64,000 bases of DNA from Lota lota (GCA_026745465.1 JACYXH010000772.1:9640116-9704115), one strand, 5' to 3'. Positions 42,085 to 62,528 are shown, counted from the stretch's first letter. Translations and numbers: made by a program. The notes: a model not told the origin generated them from the letters alone.

Positions 42085-44295
42085 CAGTCAGTATGACAGA
42101 ATTATTTTCGTTGCAGAGATTCTTTGTGCCCACTCCGAATACTATTATGTAGATCAGCCCCGGGCAATTTAATTCCCCATCATGCATTTGGAATGTGACA
42201 CGCAGAGCCTCCGCTCCCGCTGCCCATACCAATGAGACGCTCTCTCGAGTGAGGATGAAATCTGCCACACGCGTTTCTATGACACCTCGGGTTGTTGGGT
42301 TTGGTGTTCGTCTTTTTAAACCAAAATGTCACACATGTAGAATGCATTTAAATGCTGCCAAAGAAAATAATGTAACGTGAAGTCAATGTGACGATTCACT
42401 TTTTGATTTATTTTATTATGACATAGACTCAATAGGACTATTCTTTTTGATTTAATGTAATTATGACATGAAGTCAATATGACTGTTCTCTTTTCGATTT
42501 ATTGTAATAATGACACAACAGTCATTATGACTACTGTATGTGTACAACTCTTTTTTTTATTATTATGACTATTCTAATTTAGTAAATCATTCTTAATCAT
42601 TGAGTTTATGGAATTTAATCGTTTTTATATTTTTATTCATTGTGGGGGTTGACTGAAGGGCAAAAAAGAGTGATTGTAGGCCTATGTGTGGTGTACATAT
42701 ATTACATATTATATTACATAATGTATTATATTACACATATATAATCCACTGTACTTAAAATGTACACCCTTCATCTTGCAACTCTTACTTTACTGTCCCC
42801 AATTTGCAATTTATCTTAATGCAAAGTAACAGTAATATGCATCATGTATACAATAACACATGGTTTAAATATTTATAGACTATGAATGTATGTGATTATG
42901 GACTCAGATTGAAATAATGTGTTTTCATTGTAACCATGTGACTACATTGGGACCTCCCTAAAGAGAGAGTATTTGTGTCTGAATGAATGTGCTAGTGGAT
43001 TAGAACCATTGTTTAATTTATGATCATGAAAATAATGTCTTCTTTGAATCTTTTTTTCCTAAGAAGCCAGAACATGCTGTGGTTGAACCTGGCTGTGAGT
43101 GTAAAAATACACGAAAATAATATAAACCGAAGGCAACGCATTTCTTTATGCCTAATTAGTGGCCAGTTGCTTTGCCTTGATAAACTAAGATAATGAATAA
43201 TTAAATTAAGCTTCGATGTCCACAGAGGCAGCAGATGCCTCTGTAGAGACCGTAGACGGCTCTCGGCTTGTCAGAGAAAACTCATAGAATATTCATTCAT
43301 TTTTACAGTTCTTAAGCAAATACTGCACACAAAAGTGAGGCTGCAGTTTTAGCTTGGCTGGCCTAGAACCACTGCTAGCAATAGATGATGATGATGATGG
43401 TGGTGCTGGTAATCCTGGTAGAGGTGTTGTATGTCCATTCCATAGAAGGCTGAAACTGGCTGAAACCAGGTCTCTGGAGAACTTATTATCACTGTATTTA
43501 CAATATAATTGGTGGCCTATAGTCACGATTTGTATTGCATTTGTATTTCTCTTTCAGTGTTTTAGACTTTAATGTTTTTTGTGGGCCGTGTCACATAATA
43601 TGTAAGATTTCATGATCCTTCTGCACGATACACTAACCATTTCCAGTCCTTGTATTATATAACGTTGCTTTAATGTGAAGGACTCTTTGAAGATTAGCCA
43701 ATCATAACAAACCAAAACCAGGGATGACTTCTCATTGGCAGGCTCCTGTGGGCATGGCCTCACCAATTCTTCCTCAGCCAAGTCCAAACAAAAGTGCCGA
43801 TAGCCCAGCTGTAACCAATAAGCAATCAACCAACTTGGAGACAGCATGGAGTGGCTGTCAGCGTCTTACTTCCGGAAGGGGACATATTTCAGAATCAAAC
43901 GGATCATCACCGCTGGACTGAATGCAGGTGGAGTGGGATCTGAAATCATAGCTCCTTCCAGGCTTTATATGAATCTGTGTCCTGGAGAGGACACCGATTT
44001 TCTAGTCCCCTCTGCTAATTAATTGAGGACAGACATTAACCCAGGGGTGTTTGAAGACATTCAGGGCTTAGCCCAGACCACTGTCCGGGGGTAAAAGCTC
44101 TATTTTGATGCTTTTTTATGCATTCTATGCATTTTACTTTTCAGATTAATGTTAAAAATATAAGTAGTTGTTAGTTATTAGTATGAGTAGAAGCAGTAGA
44201 GCACTTTACAACTGCTATGGTTAAACATTTATTGACATGCTACAGTGAAGAAAAACAGTATTTTTATTAACAGTAGTTTATTGGAATATAAAATG

Positions 44296-44403
<108 letters not shown>

Positions 44404-46625
44404 ATTTTCAGATACAGTTCATGCAAAGTAATGCAATGACAAGCCCTGTATCTGTATACTCTCTCATGCTCACACAAAATGTGCACGTGTGAAGTAGATC
44501 TGCTTCTTGGATGACACAGAGGACCCAAAACCTACTTGTAATTTTGATCAACGATAACAGATTCATTATTAAAAAATAATAATAAACAGGGCTATTCATA
44601 AAACATTCGAGGCTGTAGCCTCGGACACCACGACACCGCTGCTGTAACCTGTGTTTAGTGTTTCATGAGTTAGTTTAGTTAAGGCTTTGATGCAGTTTAG
44701 GTAAAGTCAAGGATCTTGGGGAGAACAAAGCATTATGGGAATTGTAGTAGTAGTTGTTCATCCAGTATCAGCTATAATACAGTGATATTGCTACTGTCAT
44801 AGTTGAGGCTATGGGAAAATATTCAGACTTTCAGTAGTGTACGAAGGGACTGTGTGTGTGTGTGTGTGTATCTGTGTGTGCTTGTACACCCTGTGTGTGA
44901 GGGGGGGGGGGGGGGGTTACGCTGTGTGTGTGTACGCAGATGGGAGGGGGTTTAATACAATATTTTCGATGGCCAATGTGCCCTTGATTAAGGCAGCGAA
45001 GCGCGGCTGGGCTTCGGGGGTTGAACACAGGTTGCTTCGGCACTCTGACCTTTCTGATCAAATATACATGTGTAGGACATTTCTATCCTTTAAAATACCA
45101 TATGAAACATTAAATAACTCCACATTCGCTCAGTAGTTGGGGAACAAGAGCTCCATTTATACTAGCGCAGCACCACTAATAACTCTCTTGTCCTCTGGGC
45201 TTTTGCACTTTTGTACATTTTCGTTTCATAAAGAAGATAAACTCCAGCTCCGAATGTATCCAACTATATGAAGAGTAAGCCGGAGCAATATTCTTGTCAT
45301 TAAGACAGCCTTATAGCGGCTAAAGGAGAGATGTGTAGAGGAAGGCAAAATGCTGCATCACTTAGACTACTAGTAGAGAGTAGAAAGTTTGACGCGACCC
45401 ATTTGCCAATCCATAATACACTTTGGATGCACTTTAATTCTTCTTAGCAGCAACACTGTGTTTACAAAACAGTCGCCTAAAGTATTTCCAACAAAATATG
45501 GATATCTTATTTTTCCCCCTTGTGTTGTATCCTTCATTTGGTAGCAATGGGTGTTTCAGTTTAGCACTGTACATTTGTAGGCCTACATTAACATTTTATG
45601 AAAATTAATTTGCTGTATATTGGGACAAGCATGCTTTGTCGATGAAGAAAAGCAAACTGCCTTGAGGATAATTTCATGGAATATAATTAGGAACAATATT
45701 TTACCATTGCCCTTTTACTTTTAAATCAAGTAGCCTTAATGAACTCTCGAATCTGAAAATCTTTTTTTAACAACATTCTCCTCAAAAAGAAAGAATTGGG
45801 TTTCAAAAACCAACTGCCGCCTAACCCAAAACTATTCTGCTTTCCAACTGTACCAACTGTGCTTTGTTAAAATTTGCTTTCATTGTCGCCATATCACCAT
45901 ATCACCATCATTATCACCGTCACTGTCGATTTCCTCGGTGTGTGGGGGGTGATTTCCCCATGCCTGACGGATACAAGGATAGAGAAATATCAAAAGTAAA
46001 ACAGTTGCCTCAGTTTTGTTTTTTTTATGCTTTGTTTGCTTTGGTGAAATCTTGTTTTGACTTGACAGAATCATACAGAATACTCAGCCATTAAATATTG
46101 GCTCGCTTGACGATCACTACATTTCAAAAGTTGGCACTTTAAGTGTTGAGCTATAGGACTTGGTGCTGCAGATTTTTTTTTCTGTACGGAAACAAATCGA
46201 AAGAAGTTAGATAATAGTGTCACAATATCAAACTATTTTCATCCAATCTCAACGAGGGAGTAAATTAGCCTGTCTTTGCGTGGTAAAGCATGAGCATACA
46301 AGAGAGGAATCTATCTCAGTAAGGTTAAATAAATGACCATTTCATGTAGCCTACGTGCCACAGAAAACATAGGTCTATATATCTTAACTTGTATTTACTG
46401 ATTACTGATTATTGTTACTGTTATGGGTCATACAAATAGTAAGACAATGGGATGGTAGCTCTAACATCCACGAGTAACGTGTGTGTGTGTGTGTAAGCTT
46501 CAAATGCACAAACATATTTGAAGCGCATGTGCGGAACTGCACTTGTCAAACAACGTCATCAGCGTTTATAGGCTGATGTAGGTGCGGCGTTCTGAGACAT
46601 AGTGGGTCTAATTGTAATAATACCG

Positions 46626-46675
46626 CTCTCGCTCTCGCTCTCGCTCTCGCTCTCACCGATGCATGTGTGATTGGA

Positions 46676-46706
<31 letters not shown>
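46626..46706 (+). repeat. (CTCTCG)n then C homopolymer
   Basis: Five CTCTCG hexamers, a short gap, then 29 C. The same hexamer recurs at 47252-47350 and 52126-52156. Confidence 0.9.
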
Positions 46707-47251
46707 GAAATCACACCGCTATAACGGTCTAATCAGCCGTTAACGAGCCGTGCTGAACAAAATCAATGCGTGTGAGAATCCAGAATATTCTGCTCCAATT
46801 AATGACAGGCCAGACTTCTGTCGATATGGTGATGTGGAGGTGGCAGAGTGCAGAGCACATGGGTGCCTAGGTGTCCTCGTGTCTGATCCCAGCTTTTTAA
46901 AACAAGGCCCATTTTGTTGAAAGCACAACCCTTTGTTTTGCTGACTAACCACCTATAGATTTTTTAACACGTTTGTTAAGAGCAAACAGGGGTGTCATCA
47001 GACCCAGGGCCAACTATTTCCCTACCTGAGGAAGCGTCTCCGTAGTGAATATGCAGTCCTCAATGACACCACACCTGGGAGTTTACTAAAGGATTCAATT
47101 GCAGGATGGTTGTATTTTATTTTGAGAGAATTTGTCAAAAATACACAAACGAAGGAACAAATGTTTTCCAAAAGTCTCTCTCTGGCTCTGCATCTGTCTC
47201 TGTTGCTCTTTCCCTCTCTCTGTGTCTCTGTCTCTGTGTCTCTGTGTCTCT

Positions 47252-47350
47252 GTGTCTCTCGCTCTCTCGCTCTCTCGCTCTCTCGCTCTCTCGCTCTCTC
47301 GCTCTCTCGCTCTCTCGCTCTCTCGCTCTCTCGCTCTCTCGCTCTCTCTC
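47252..47350 (+). repeat. (CTCTCTCG)n array
   Basis: A tandem CTCTCTCG octamer of about a dozen copies, preceded by TGTCTC repeats (47219-47258). Open frames give Ser-Leu-Ala strings and are not genes. Confidence 0.95.
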
Positions 47351-48047
47351 TCCTGGGTGTAGGAGGAGGATATAAAGACCACGTGATGCACCATCAGAAG
47401 CCTCCGTGTCCCACGTGCACGACGGCTATGACTGAATGTGTCGAATGTCGACCCTGAGAAGAGTAAGGACAATTACAGGCGTCCCACACAAATAAAGTCA
47501 GAGGCCAATGGAACGCCACACGTTTGCTTCTAGACTAAATGGGCTTCCATAGAAAACGGTGTACTGGATTCACCCCATCTCGTCTGTCACCCTGTCATCT
47601 GGTAGGCCTATCGATAAGCACCGCTGGGTATGTTGCATTATATTCTCTATAATTGTGAAGGGAAATAATGCAAGCCGGCTTCCATTCACGCAAACACCGG
47701 AGGTTCGGGCTGTTGGATGAATAAATAGCTTGGTGGCAACCACTCAGATTTATTCCCTTATATAGCTTGGCAGGAGTGAACTGAAGAGTGTTATGGAATG
47801 AGAGTGCCCCCTGGTGTCGGGGTGAGGTATATATATTGGACATATTTCCCAACAGAAAACGGATAGATTGTGTTACATTTTCAGCAATATCTTGAAGTTA
47901 ATACAATGGGAGGTTATCTTGATATAATACTTATACTAACCCTGTTGTAGCCCCTGTTGTAGCTTAACTGAAATACATTTAAATCGATGTGCCAATGTGC
48001 AAGTAGACTATGCTACCATTGTGTCATCCTACACCATAACCTCATTG

Positions 48048-48151
<104 letters not shown>

Positions 48152-48269
48152 TATTGTGTATAATTCCTACAGCCACGTGGAAGGCAACGAATAGTGTTGA
48201 CCCTGTTGACTTTCTGACATGTTAGTGGCGATGGACGCCAAAGGGGGAGACAGAGAGGGCTTTATGTGT

Positions 48270-48680
48270 TATCACCCCCTTCCCTCCATCTTGCCCTCCA
48301 TCCTCACTCTATATCCTCCCCTCCCTCCCTCCCTCCTCTCTCCATCCCATCCCTCTCCTCTCCCTCCCTTTCACCCTCCCTCCTTCCTCCATCCACTCCC
48401 TCTCTATCCTTCCTCTCTCTCCCTCAGTCCTCCCTCTCTGTCCTCCCTCCATCATCCCCTCCATCCCATCCATCTCTCCTCCTCCTCCCTCCCGCTCTCT
48501 ACTCCCTCCCTCCTTCCTCAGTCCCCTCACTCTCTATCCTTCCTCTTTCTCCCTCCATCCTCTACCTCTGTCCTCCCACCATCATCGCCCTCCCCCCTCC
48601 CTCCTCTCACCATCCCCTCATTCTTTCCACCCTTCATCCTCCTTCTCTCTCCCTCATCTTTCTTCTCCTCCTCCTCTTGG
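48270..48680 (+). repeat. Pyrimidine-rich (CCCTCC-type) block, ~410 bp
   Basis: The plus strand is almost purely C and T apart from scattered A, built of CCCTCC/CTCCAT motifs. Pro-Ser-Leu open frames arise from composition. Such tracts can form triplex (H-DNA). Confidence 0.9.
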
Positions 48681-49845
48681 TCTGTCAGCCAAGGCCAAGT
48701 GGGTTATTTTCGGTGGCATTTTATTGTATTGTTGATGTGATCTGATACAGGCTGTTTCCTCTCCTAGGAGCGTATTAGAAATACACCGGGAGTCACTGCT
48801 ATTGGATTACCAGGCGTTATGCCCCACTAGACTGCTGCCAGCTAAATAAGCAAAATACATCACGCAAGATTCAACACAGTTTACAAGGGCCTGTTATTGT
48901 TGTCTGTTTACCTCTCTGTCTTGTTGTGTTTGATGATACACGGCTTCATGCCAGGATTTGTTTTTTCTACGTTACTAACTATGGCCATGTCCGTAAAATA
49001 TTTTGAAGAAATAAGAAAATATAATATTAGGCAAATGGATATAATATGATGAATCAACTCGTTCAAGTCAATTGCTTACACATGCTTCCTGAATAGTCTA
49101 TCTTCTTTTTTTTACCGTTAAGTAAATGTCTTATTTATTATTTAAGCCTATATAAAAATAATAAAGTATAAGCAACTCATTCGTATTGTATCTTTATTCT
49201 ACACTATTATAATGCTTAATTTACATTTAATTAAGATTAAATAGACATTAACATTCCAGCTTCAAAAAAGTTATCATTATTCAATATCAAAAATACCTCA
49301 TCATGACAAACTAGTAAAATAAAGTAATTTGCAATATTTTTTACAGGGACAGTATTTGTTACGTGGGAATTTCTGGTTTGAATTGTTTCAATTGAGAAAC
49401 CTGCAGTTCCTGGGCCATCAATCCCTTTTTGTAGGAAATGAAAATACAGTCATTGGTTGGGCACAAAACCCATGTGACTGAGGCGCGCCAATGAGGATAA
49501 GCTGCGTTCTTGCTACCCGATGTTCAATGCAAAGAAATCCAAGTTTAATGCCGTTTCGATCATTGACACTGTTTCCACACCTTTCAAAAACACGGGGGGA
49601 AATGGCGATTGGGTGGTATCCGTCTTGCATTTACTGACTGAAACTGTAACAATCCGATTGTTTCACTCGCCTTCAGTCCCACATGACTTGAACGCAGCAA
49701 CTGACCTAAACAGGAAGTGTTTGTCAAGCAGGACACAACGTGAAAGTCAACGGTGATGCTCAACTAAAAAAAAAAACCATTTAATTAGAACCATTGTCAC
49801 ATGCACATTGGCAAATCACCCAACGTATCGATCTTAGCAGACTCG

Positions 49846-55785
<5,940 letters not shown>

Positions 55786-55833
55786 AAGAAAACGCACAAA
55801 TTTGGAACGCCTTGTAGTTTTTATCTTGCATCG

Positions 55834-55839
55834 AATAAA
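55834..55839 (+). terminator. nars2: nars2 polyadenylation signal
   Basis: AATAAA lies 49 bp after the stop codon, the first hexamer downstream, with GT-containing sequence (gatgtgtaaaat) after it. It would give a very short 3' UTR. A second AATAAA-like cluster follows at about 55936-55980. Confidence 0.6.
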
Positions 55840-56450
55840 CATACATAGATGTGTAAAATATTTGAGACCCTCTATTTTCACTTTTCCTCTTTTCCACAAG
55901 ATGGCGCCTTTTCCTTTCCCACGTCATCCGCTTCATAATAAATCCAGAATTATTGCTGTGTGAACATTAAACTAATAAATGCGACAACCGTTGTGCCCAC
56001 CGTTAACTATACAACTTGACTCCAACATAAATAAAAAGAAACGCTTCAAAATCTCTTTCAACATGTTTCTATAATATATACATTTTTTAAGTTAATATAT
56101 ATTTAAATTTTAAGCGATTCCAAGCCATGCAATTGGACTACGACTCATTGCACTTCCTTCTGTGTGGCTGAGAGAGAGAGGAACTGCTCTCCCATCCCGT
56201 CTTCTATCTCCAGTGGCCCATCCCTGTGCTACAGTGGGCGTGGTATGAATGGGAAAATAAACTGCAGACACCCAACAATACTTCCTACAATCAGTTGAGC
56301 TCAGCCGCGGTTCTGAACTGCTCTTGCGTAAGAAGAAAACAAAGCAAAAACACCCGAGCTGCGCTGTCTTTTTTTTTTCTGAAGTAGGATTTGGTACGTT
56401 GGACCAACAAAAACCGCTCCGAAAGAGCCCCGGCCGGTGTGTTATCAAAT
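55840..56450. other. nars2-gab2 intergenic spacer / gab2 5' region
   Basis: Only about 0.8 kb separates the nars2 stop from the gab2 start. The left half is AT-rich and the right half (56110-56470) is more GC-balanced, with 'ggcgtggta', 'cggttctgaac' and a 'gaggcagtcgg' segment, so it is the probable gab2 promoter and 5' UTR. No TATA box is obvious. Confidence 0.45.
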
Positions 56451-56587
56451 GGGGAGGCAGTCGGCACCAGTGAGTGTCAAACACTGCTAAACACTTAGAA
56501 CGGCAGGCTCTGTACGGGACCCGTCATGCGGTAGAGGGAGAGCGGTTGTGGATGATCAACGAGAACCTGCAGGACCCATCCAGAACC

Positions 56588-56659
56588 ATGAGCGGGGGAG
56601 AGGTCATCTTCCAGGGCTGGCTGAGGAAGTCTCCACCAGAGAAGAAACTCCGGAGATAT
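56588..56659 (+). CDS. gab2: GAB2 first coding exon (N-terminus of PH domain)
   Basis: GAB2 is a cytoplasmic docking adaptor that is phosphorylated downstream of receptor tyrosine kinases and recruits SHP2 and PI3K. This exon encodes [20 protein letters not shown] and then LRRY, the start of the pleckstrin-homology domain. It ends with donor TAT|GTAAGA (GT at 56660-56661), the conserved exon 1 boundary before the residues AWKKRWF in the family. The ATG context (aaccATGag) is good. The frame is open upstream to 56474 (including [12 protein letters not shown]), so an N-terminal extension cannot be excluded, but family length favours 56588. The remaining exons lie beyond the window. Confidence 0.9.
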
Positions 56660-56860
56660 GTAAGAAAAAAACACTTTTGTAGTTTATTTTGTTTTACTTC
56701 ATTTGTTTATTAATCGCAGGTGTCTTGCTATTCTCTACACATATACCAGTAGTAACGATGTGCATTATGAATAGGCGCTGAGCGTTGATCAGAAACCATA
56801 TCGATCTGGCAGGTGCATCCCAATGCCATCTGGATAATTTGTCTCTCTATTTAGTGTCAT

Positions 56861-56862
<2 letters not shown>

Positions 56863-56916
<54 letters not shown>

Positions 56917-56918
56917 CG
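56863..56918 (+). repeat. (GT)n(GC)n microsatellite
   Basis: GT run to 56908 followed by a short CG run; alternating purine-pyrimidine with CG is a classic Z-DNA-prone sequence. It lies about 200 bp after gab2 exon 1. Confidence 0.95.
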
Positions 56919-57804
56919 GGCGTGTGGGTGCGTGCGTACGTGTATGCGTGTCTATCTATTTTGTGTCATTATCTTAAGAGAGTGTGTGAGAGAGAAATAT
57001 AGTGTATTTTTGGATGCACTTGGGTGTGTGAGTGAGTGCACGTGTGTGTGTGTAAGTGTGTGTTTGTGTTTGTGCGCGCACATTTGTGTGTGTGTATATG
57101 ACAGTAGTGGTCTGTGACAAGTTTGCTGGTAACGGTTTTTCTCTGAACAGTCCTATCTAGACATCTGTCTTCAAGTAGAAAAGCTCTTAAAGGCTCTAGT
57201 CTAAAACAACAAAACACCAATCTGCCACTCACAGCATCTGTTTGCGATGAGGTAATGCGTAATCATCATCGTCATGTAATAGTAATCATGTTCATAGTTG
57301 TGTGTGCCAACTCCAGTACCTCTAACAATAGTCTAGCCCTCCCCCTTGCCTCTCTCTCTCTGGGCTCAGCTAGGCTAGGCAAGGCTAGTTGGGTAGGTGG
57401 TTCCGCCGCTGCAGGGTGATGCTTACTAAACATAATAGGATTGGACCATGAGACAATCTCCCATAAATACAGCTGTCTAGTGTTTACGGATGGTGTAGCC
57501 TTACCCTGCCGCTGCCTCTTCCTACTGGCTGGCTGTGCCATAATGTCATCCTCCTGTGTTTCATGTCCCCCCACCAACGTATCATCAATCCCGAGTGTCT
57601 TCAATCCCCCCCCCCCCCCCCCCCCCCTCCTTGTCATTTCCTTGCCGATCGCCACTTCCAGCGGTGGTGTGTTTACTCAGGGCCCAGCCGGCCCTGTCCA
57701 GTGGAAGAGCCTCTGCTGCAGTATGGTCCTGTATCAACAGCAGCCTGGAAAACAACACACTCTCACCCCAGGCCTTTGCCTTCTCAGCACTCTAATGTAA
57801 CAGA

Positions 57805-58110
57805 CAAAATTCACCCCCTCCCTCCTCACCCTGCTGACTCTTTCCTCACCCACTCTTCCCTGCCGCCTCACCTCCCCTCCTTAGCTACCTCCTCTTCATC
57901 CTTCTCCCTCACCCCAACTCACTCCCCTTCTCCTCACCCTCCCTTTTCCTCACCCTCTCTCCTCCCCACCCACCCTCCCTCATCACCTCCACCCTCCTTA
58001 GTTCTCCCTCCTCCCACTTCTCACTCCTCACCTCCACCCTCCTTAGTTCTTCCTCCTCATTCTCCCTCCTCCCTCTCCTTACCCTCCCCTCCTGCTCACC
58101 CATCTCGAGG
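57805..58110 (+). repeat. Pyrimidine-rich (CTCCCTCACC) block
   Basis: CT/CAC-rich low complexity with near-repeats of 'ccaccctccttagttct' (57977 and 58035) inside. Pro/Ser open frames over it are artefacts. Confidence 0.85.
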
Positions 58111-59464
58111 ACAGATAATAGGGTCATTCTCTCCCATCCGCGGGTGCGGGTCGGTATGACGACCAGACAAACAGACAGATTTAGGAGGAGAAAATAAGTG
58201 TCATGGGATGAAGCCTGAGTGTGTGTTTCCAGGACAGACAGAAGGACAGATGGATAGATAGACAGACGATAGATAGACAGATTGACTCACAGACAGACAG
58301 AGTTATGAACAGTAATCTGTTCATCTTGGATTCCTTTCACTCTAATCTCGGATCCAGCAGTCCTACTATGCTATAGCAGAACTTCTGGGGGGAGGCAGCA
58401 CAGAGCCTGGGCCGGAAACCAGAAACTGCAAGGGGCGGAGTTACGCCTTGTTTCCTGTTTTGCTACTGAGATTTTCTACTAGAAACATATTTGGTCAAGT
58501 GGATTCACATGGGGATTTCAGTGTATTTCTACAGGTGTTAGTTTTAAACCTTTACAGACACATTTATACAGTTTACTAATGCTGGCCGAGTTTGTTATGC
58601 CAATTCCCCGCTTACAGATCCCCCGCCTCCAGCAACATAATTGGTCGAAATAAATATAAATCAAAAGAACGTGAAACGCCCCGTTCACCCATATATGAGC
58701 TCATCTGCCATCTGACTTTATCTTAATCTAAAATCGGTCTGATTTCTGAGACCTTCACTCTAGACTTTCACTCTATCCCAGTGGTTCCCAAGATTGGGGC
58801 CGGTACCCCAATTGGAGTTGCCTGATGTGCATATGCGGCCACTGGAGATTATTATTATGTTACGCAGGTGAATTCATTAAGAGTGTTAGGAAGGTCTTTC
58901 ATAATTGTAAAGTAACCTTCTCTTACTAACCAGGTACAACCACTGTCAATCCTCCATCTTATTATCTTTTCAAATGCAATGTTATGTTGTGTTATGTTAA
59001 TTGAGGGAAGATGTTAAAATAATGTTTAAAACCATTGTTGGCGATCTATGCGTGCACTCATAGAGGCAAGGGGAAAAGTGTGTGTGTGTGTGTGTGTGTG
59101 CTTCCCAGCCACTGTTTTACCAAGTGTTGGTGTCTCCGTTACATATTACTTATACGTTAAATATAATTGATGATACTTTTTATTTTAACAAGTTGAAGAG
59201 TAAAGGTCCCTTCATATTCTTACAGATAAAACGAGGAAACTACTACTCACTGCTTCACTTGTTCACAACAAGATTCACAACAATGTAAGAAGTTGAAGTC
59301 ACAATCATTTTCATACTCACTGCCACTGTCACCTGACTTGTTGTAAAACCTTGTTGTGACCTTATTGTTTTCATCAAAGCATGCATTTGCTCGAGGCTTC
59401 AGAAGACTGGTAATAGGACTACTACTAATTATACTATTAAGTCATTTGGTAGATGCCTTCATCA

Positions 59465-60345
59465 TAACAACACTAGTAGGCTAGAAGAGACCTAATCCAT
59501 CATAACAACACTAGCAGACTATAAGGAGACCTACTCCAACAATAAAACAACACTAGTAGACTATAGGGAGACCTACTCCAACAATAAAACAACACTAGCA
59601 GACTAGAAGGAGTCCTACTCCAACATTACAACACTAGTAGGCTAGAGGAGACCTACTCCAACATTACAACACTAGTAGGCTAGAGGAGACCTACTCCATT
59701 ATAACAACACTCAGGCTAAAGGAGACCTACTTCATCATAACAACACTAGTAGGCTAGAGATGACCTACTCAACATAACAACACTAGTAGCTAGAGGAGAC
59801 CTACTCAAATATAACACTAGTAGGCTAGAGATGACCTACTCATCATAACAACACTAGTAGGCTAGAGATGACCTACTCATCATAACAACACTAGTAGGCT
59901 AGAGGAGACCTACTCCAACATTACAACACTAGTAGGCTAGAGATGACCTACTCAACATAACAACCCTAGTAGGCTAGAGATGACCTACTCATCATAGCAA
60001 CATTAGTAGGCTAGAGATTACCTACTCATCATAACAACACTAGTAGGCTAGAGGAGATCTACTCCATCATAACAACACTAGCAGGCTAGAGAAGACGTAC
60101 TCCAACATAACAACACTAGTAGGCTAGAGGAGACCTACATCAACACTAATAGGCTAGAGGGGACATTCTCTGCTAAGGTGACAACAGAAGGTGAGGAAGG
60201 GAGACGTTCCACCAACATAACATCAGTAAGCCTACAGTAGGACTTCAGCAACACTAGTCAGTAAAGGATAGACCTGCTCCACCAACATAACACTAGTAGG
60301 CCAGAGGGAAACCTAATCCAACATGATAACACTAATAGGCTAGGG
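59465..60345 (+). repeat. Minisatellite, ~36-40 bp units, ~22 copies
   Basis: The unit is roughly 'acaacactagtaggctagag' followed by 'gagacctactccatcata'. Copies vary by small indels and by 'gagatgacctactcatcata' versus 'gaggagacctactcca'. Order becomes irregular after about 60130. It is intronic to gab2. Confidence 0.95.
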
Positions 60346-60897
60346 GGGACTCTCCTGTGAGTGCAGGTTATGCAACAGCGTCCTGTGACTGCTAGCTCCT
60401 GCCGCGGGGCTAACATGCAAATGTTATGCAAACCCGCGCAGTCCAACACCAAGTGGCAGTTGAGGCCTCCGCCGAGCCAGGAGGGAAACCGGCAAGGGTG
60501 CGTGTATGCTGAGCATGACTTGTCCTCCCTCAACCCCCTAAGTGTTTACCCATGCTGTTGACTCTCCTCCTCCTCCCCCTGCTCCTCCCCCTCTCCCTCC
60601 TCCTCCTCCTCCTTCTCCTCCTTCTCCTCCACATGCTCCCCAACCACAACAATGTCTTATCTCGCTACTCAATCACATGATCCACGTCGCAGACTGACTG
60701 TCATATGACCTGGACATTGTGGGGGTGGGGGTGGAGGTGGTTGTGGTGATGGGGGTGGTGCTCTGTGTCTGGCCTGTGTCACTCTCTCACTAGCTCACTT
60801 TCTCTGTAATCAAATTAGTCATTGTCCCATTCACAGTCATACACAGACACATACACATGCATACTCTCAGATAGACAGGCAGACACACACACAGGCA

Positions 60898-61036
<139 letters not shown>

Positions 61037-61279
61037 GCATGAGCTGCAGGGATAAAACATTGTGTTTTTGTGAGAGCTGATCATTTAGTGACACTGCCGA
61101 GACTTGGAGCTGGCATTGCGGCGTTGTGGCTAATGAGGTGGTGGATGTGTTGGGGGCATGGTCTGAATGCTGGCTGTTAACAATGGCCAGAATGAGCTAC
61201 TTACGTTAGACCACGTCGGTGTTCTGGTGATGCAGGCAAGTCTGTGTTGAAATTGCGTCGGTGTCTTCACCAACCTTGG

Positions 61280-61430
61280 ATAGTGTAGTGGTAGGTGTAT
61301 TTGACTCCCAGTTCAAAGGTACTGGGTTCGATCACTGTCCATGACCACAGGCTCCACCTGTAGGCATCTTTGAGCAAACTGCTGGTTTAGGACGTGTATT
61401 TAAATCCACTGTAAACCCCTCCCGATGAAA
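61280..61430 (+). mobile_element. tRNA-derived SINE
   Basis: 'ggatagtgtagtggtaggtg', 'gactcccagttcaaaggtac', B box GGGTTCGATCA, 'acctgtaggcatctttgagc', then 'acgtgtatttaaatccactg'. Same family as the copies at 38105 and 54148. Confidence 0.78.
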
Positions 61431-62054
61431 ACTAAATAACCAGCTAGCTGGCCGGATAATCCTTATTCTTCCACCTGTTAATATTTGTATTTGGGCATTC
61501 TTTCCATAAGTGAGACATACTGTAGGTCCGCTCCATTTTGCTTGGAGGTACAATGTCTGAGTCAATACTCGCTCTAAGAATAGCTGTCGTGCGTGTGACG
61601 CAGTGTTGAGTAATTTGTTTAGGAGTATGACCGCTGCACGTCATCCCCAGTGTGACTCACGCATGTTCGATTTAGCGTGTCCTCCATCATGTACCACACA
61701 CACACACACAACCGCCATGTGTGTCAATCAATACTACAGTCGATGATGATGTCATTGAGAGCACGTCACGACCATAAAGCGTTTTGAGAGCAGCCAGCAC
61801 CCCACGGTGTTCCTGGTGACATCACCGACGTGTCTGTTCACTTGCACAATAACCGTCGCCAGGCTCTCTCTCACACACAGGCATGCAGAGGCACACACAA
61901 GCCCCTGAAGCAGCTTATTATTTATACTTCATATGCAGCAGAGCTGACTAATGATTAAACTGATATGAAAACCAACTCCTCCTTTAACACCTGCAGCAAT
62001 CCTCCACTCCCTCCTGCTTTCTTTATAACGTAAAACTCAACACATAGCTTCATC

Positions 62055-62342
<288 letters not shown>

Positions 62343-62429
62343 ATGTTGTTGTGCAGAGGGGATCTGGGAAGTCGGTGCCCTCACAGGTCAAAGATCAGCC
62401 CACAGTTCCCACTGACTGATGTCAAGCTC

Positions 62430-62430
<1 letters not shown>

Positions 62431-62527
<97 letters not shown>
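62431..62527 (+). repeat. (CA)n microsatellite, ~48 units
   Basis: Perfect CA tract, the complement of the GT tract at 62206-62339, so the pair could form a ~97 bp stem with a 91 base loop. Confidence 0.98.

Positions 62528-62528
<1 letters not shown>

Noticed and set aside
48219-48745. 173 and 159 aa Pro/Ser/Leu open frames
   Set aside because: Overlapping frames of one pyrimidine-rich block.
57441-58159. Open frames of 119-198 aa in gab2 intron 1
   Set aside because: They span a C homopolymer and CT-rich DNA, with no domain seen.
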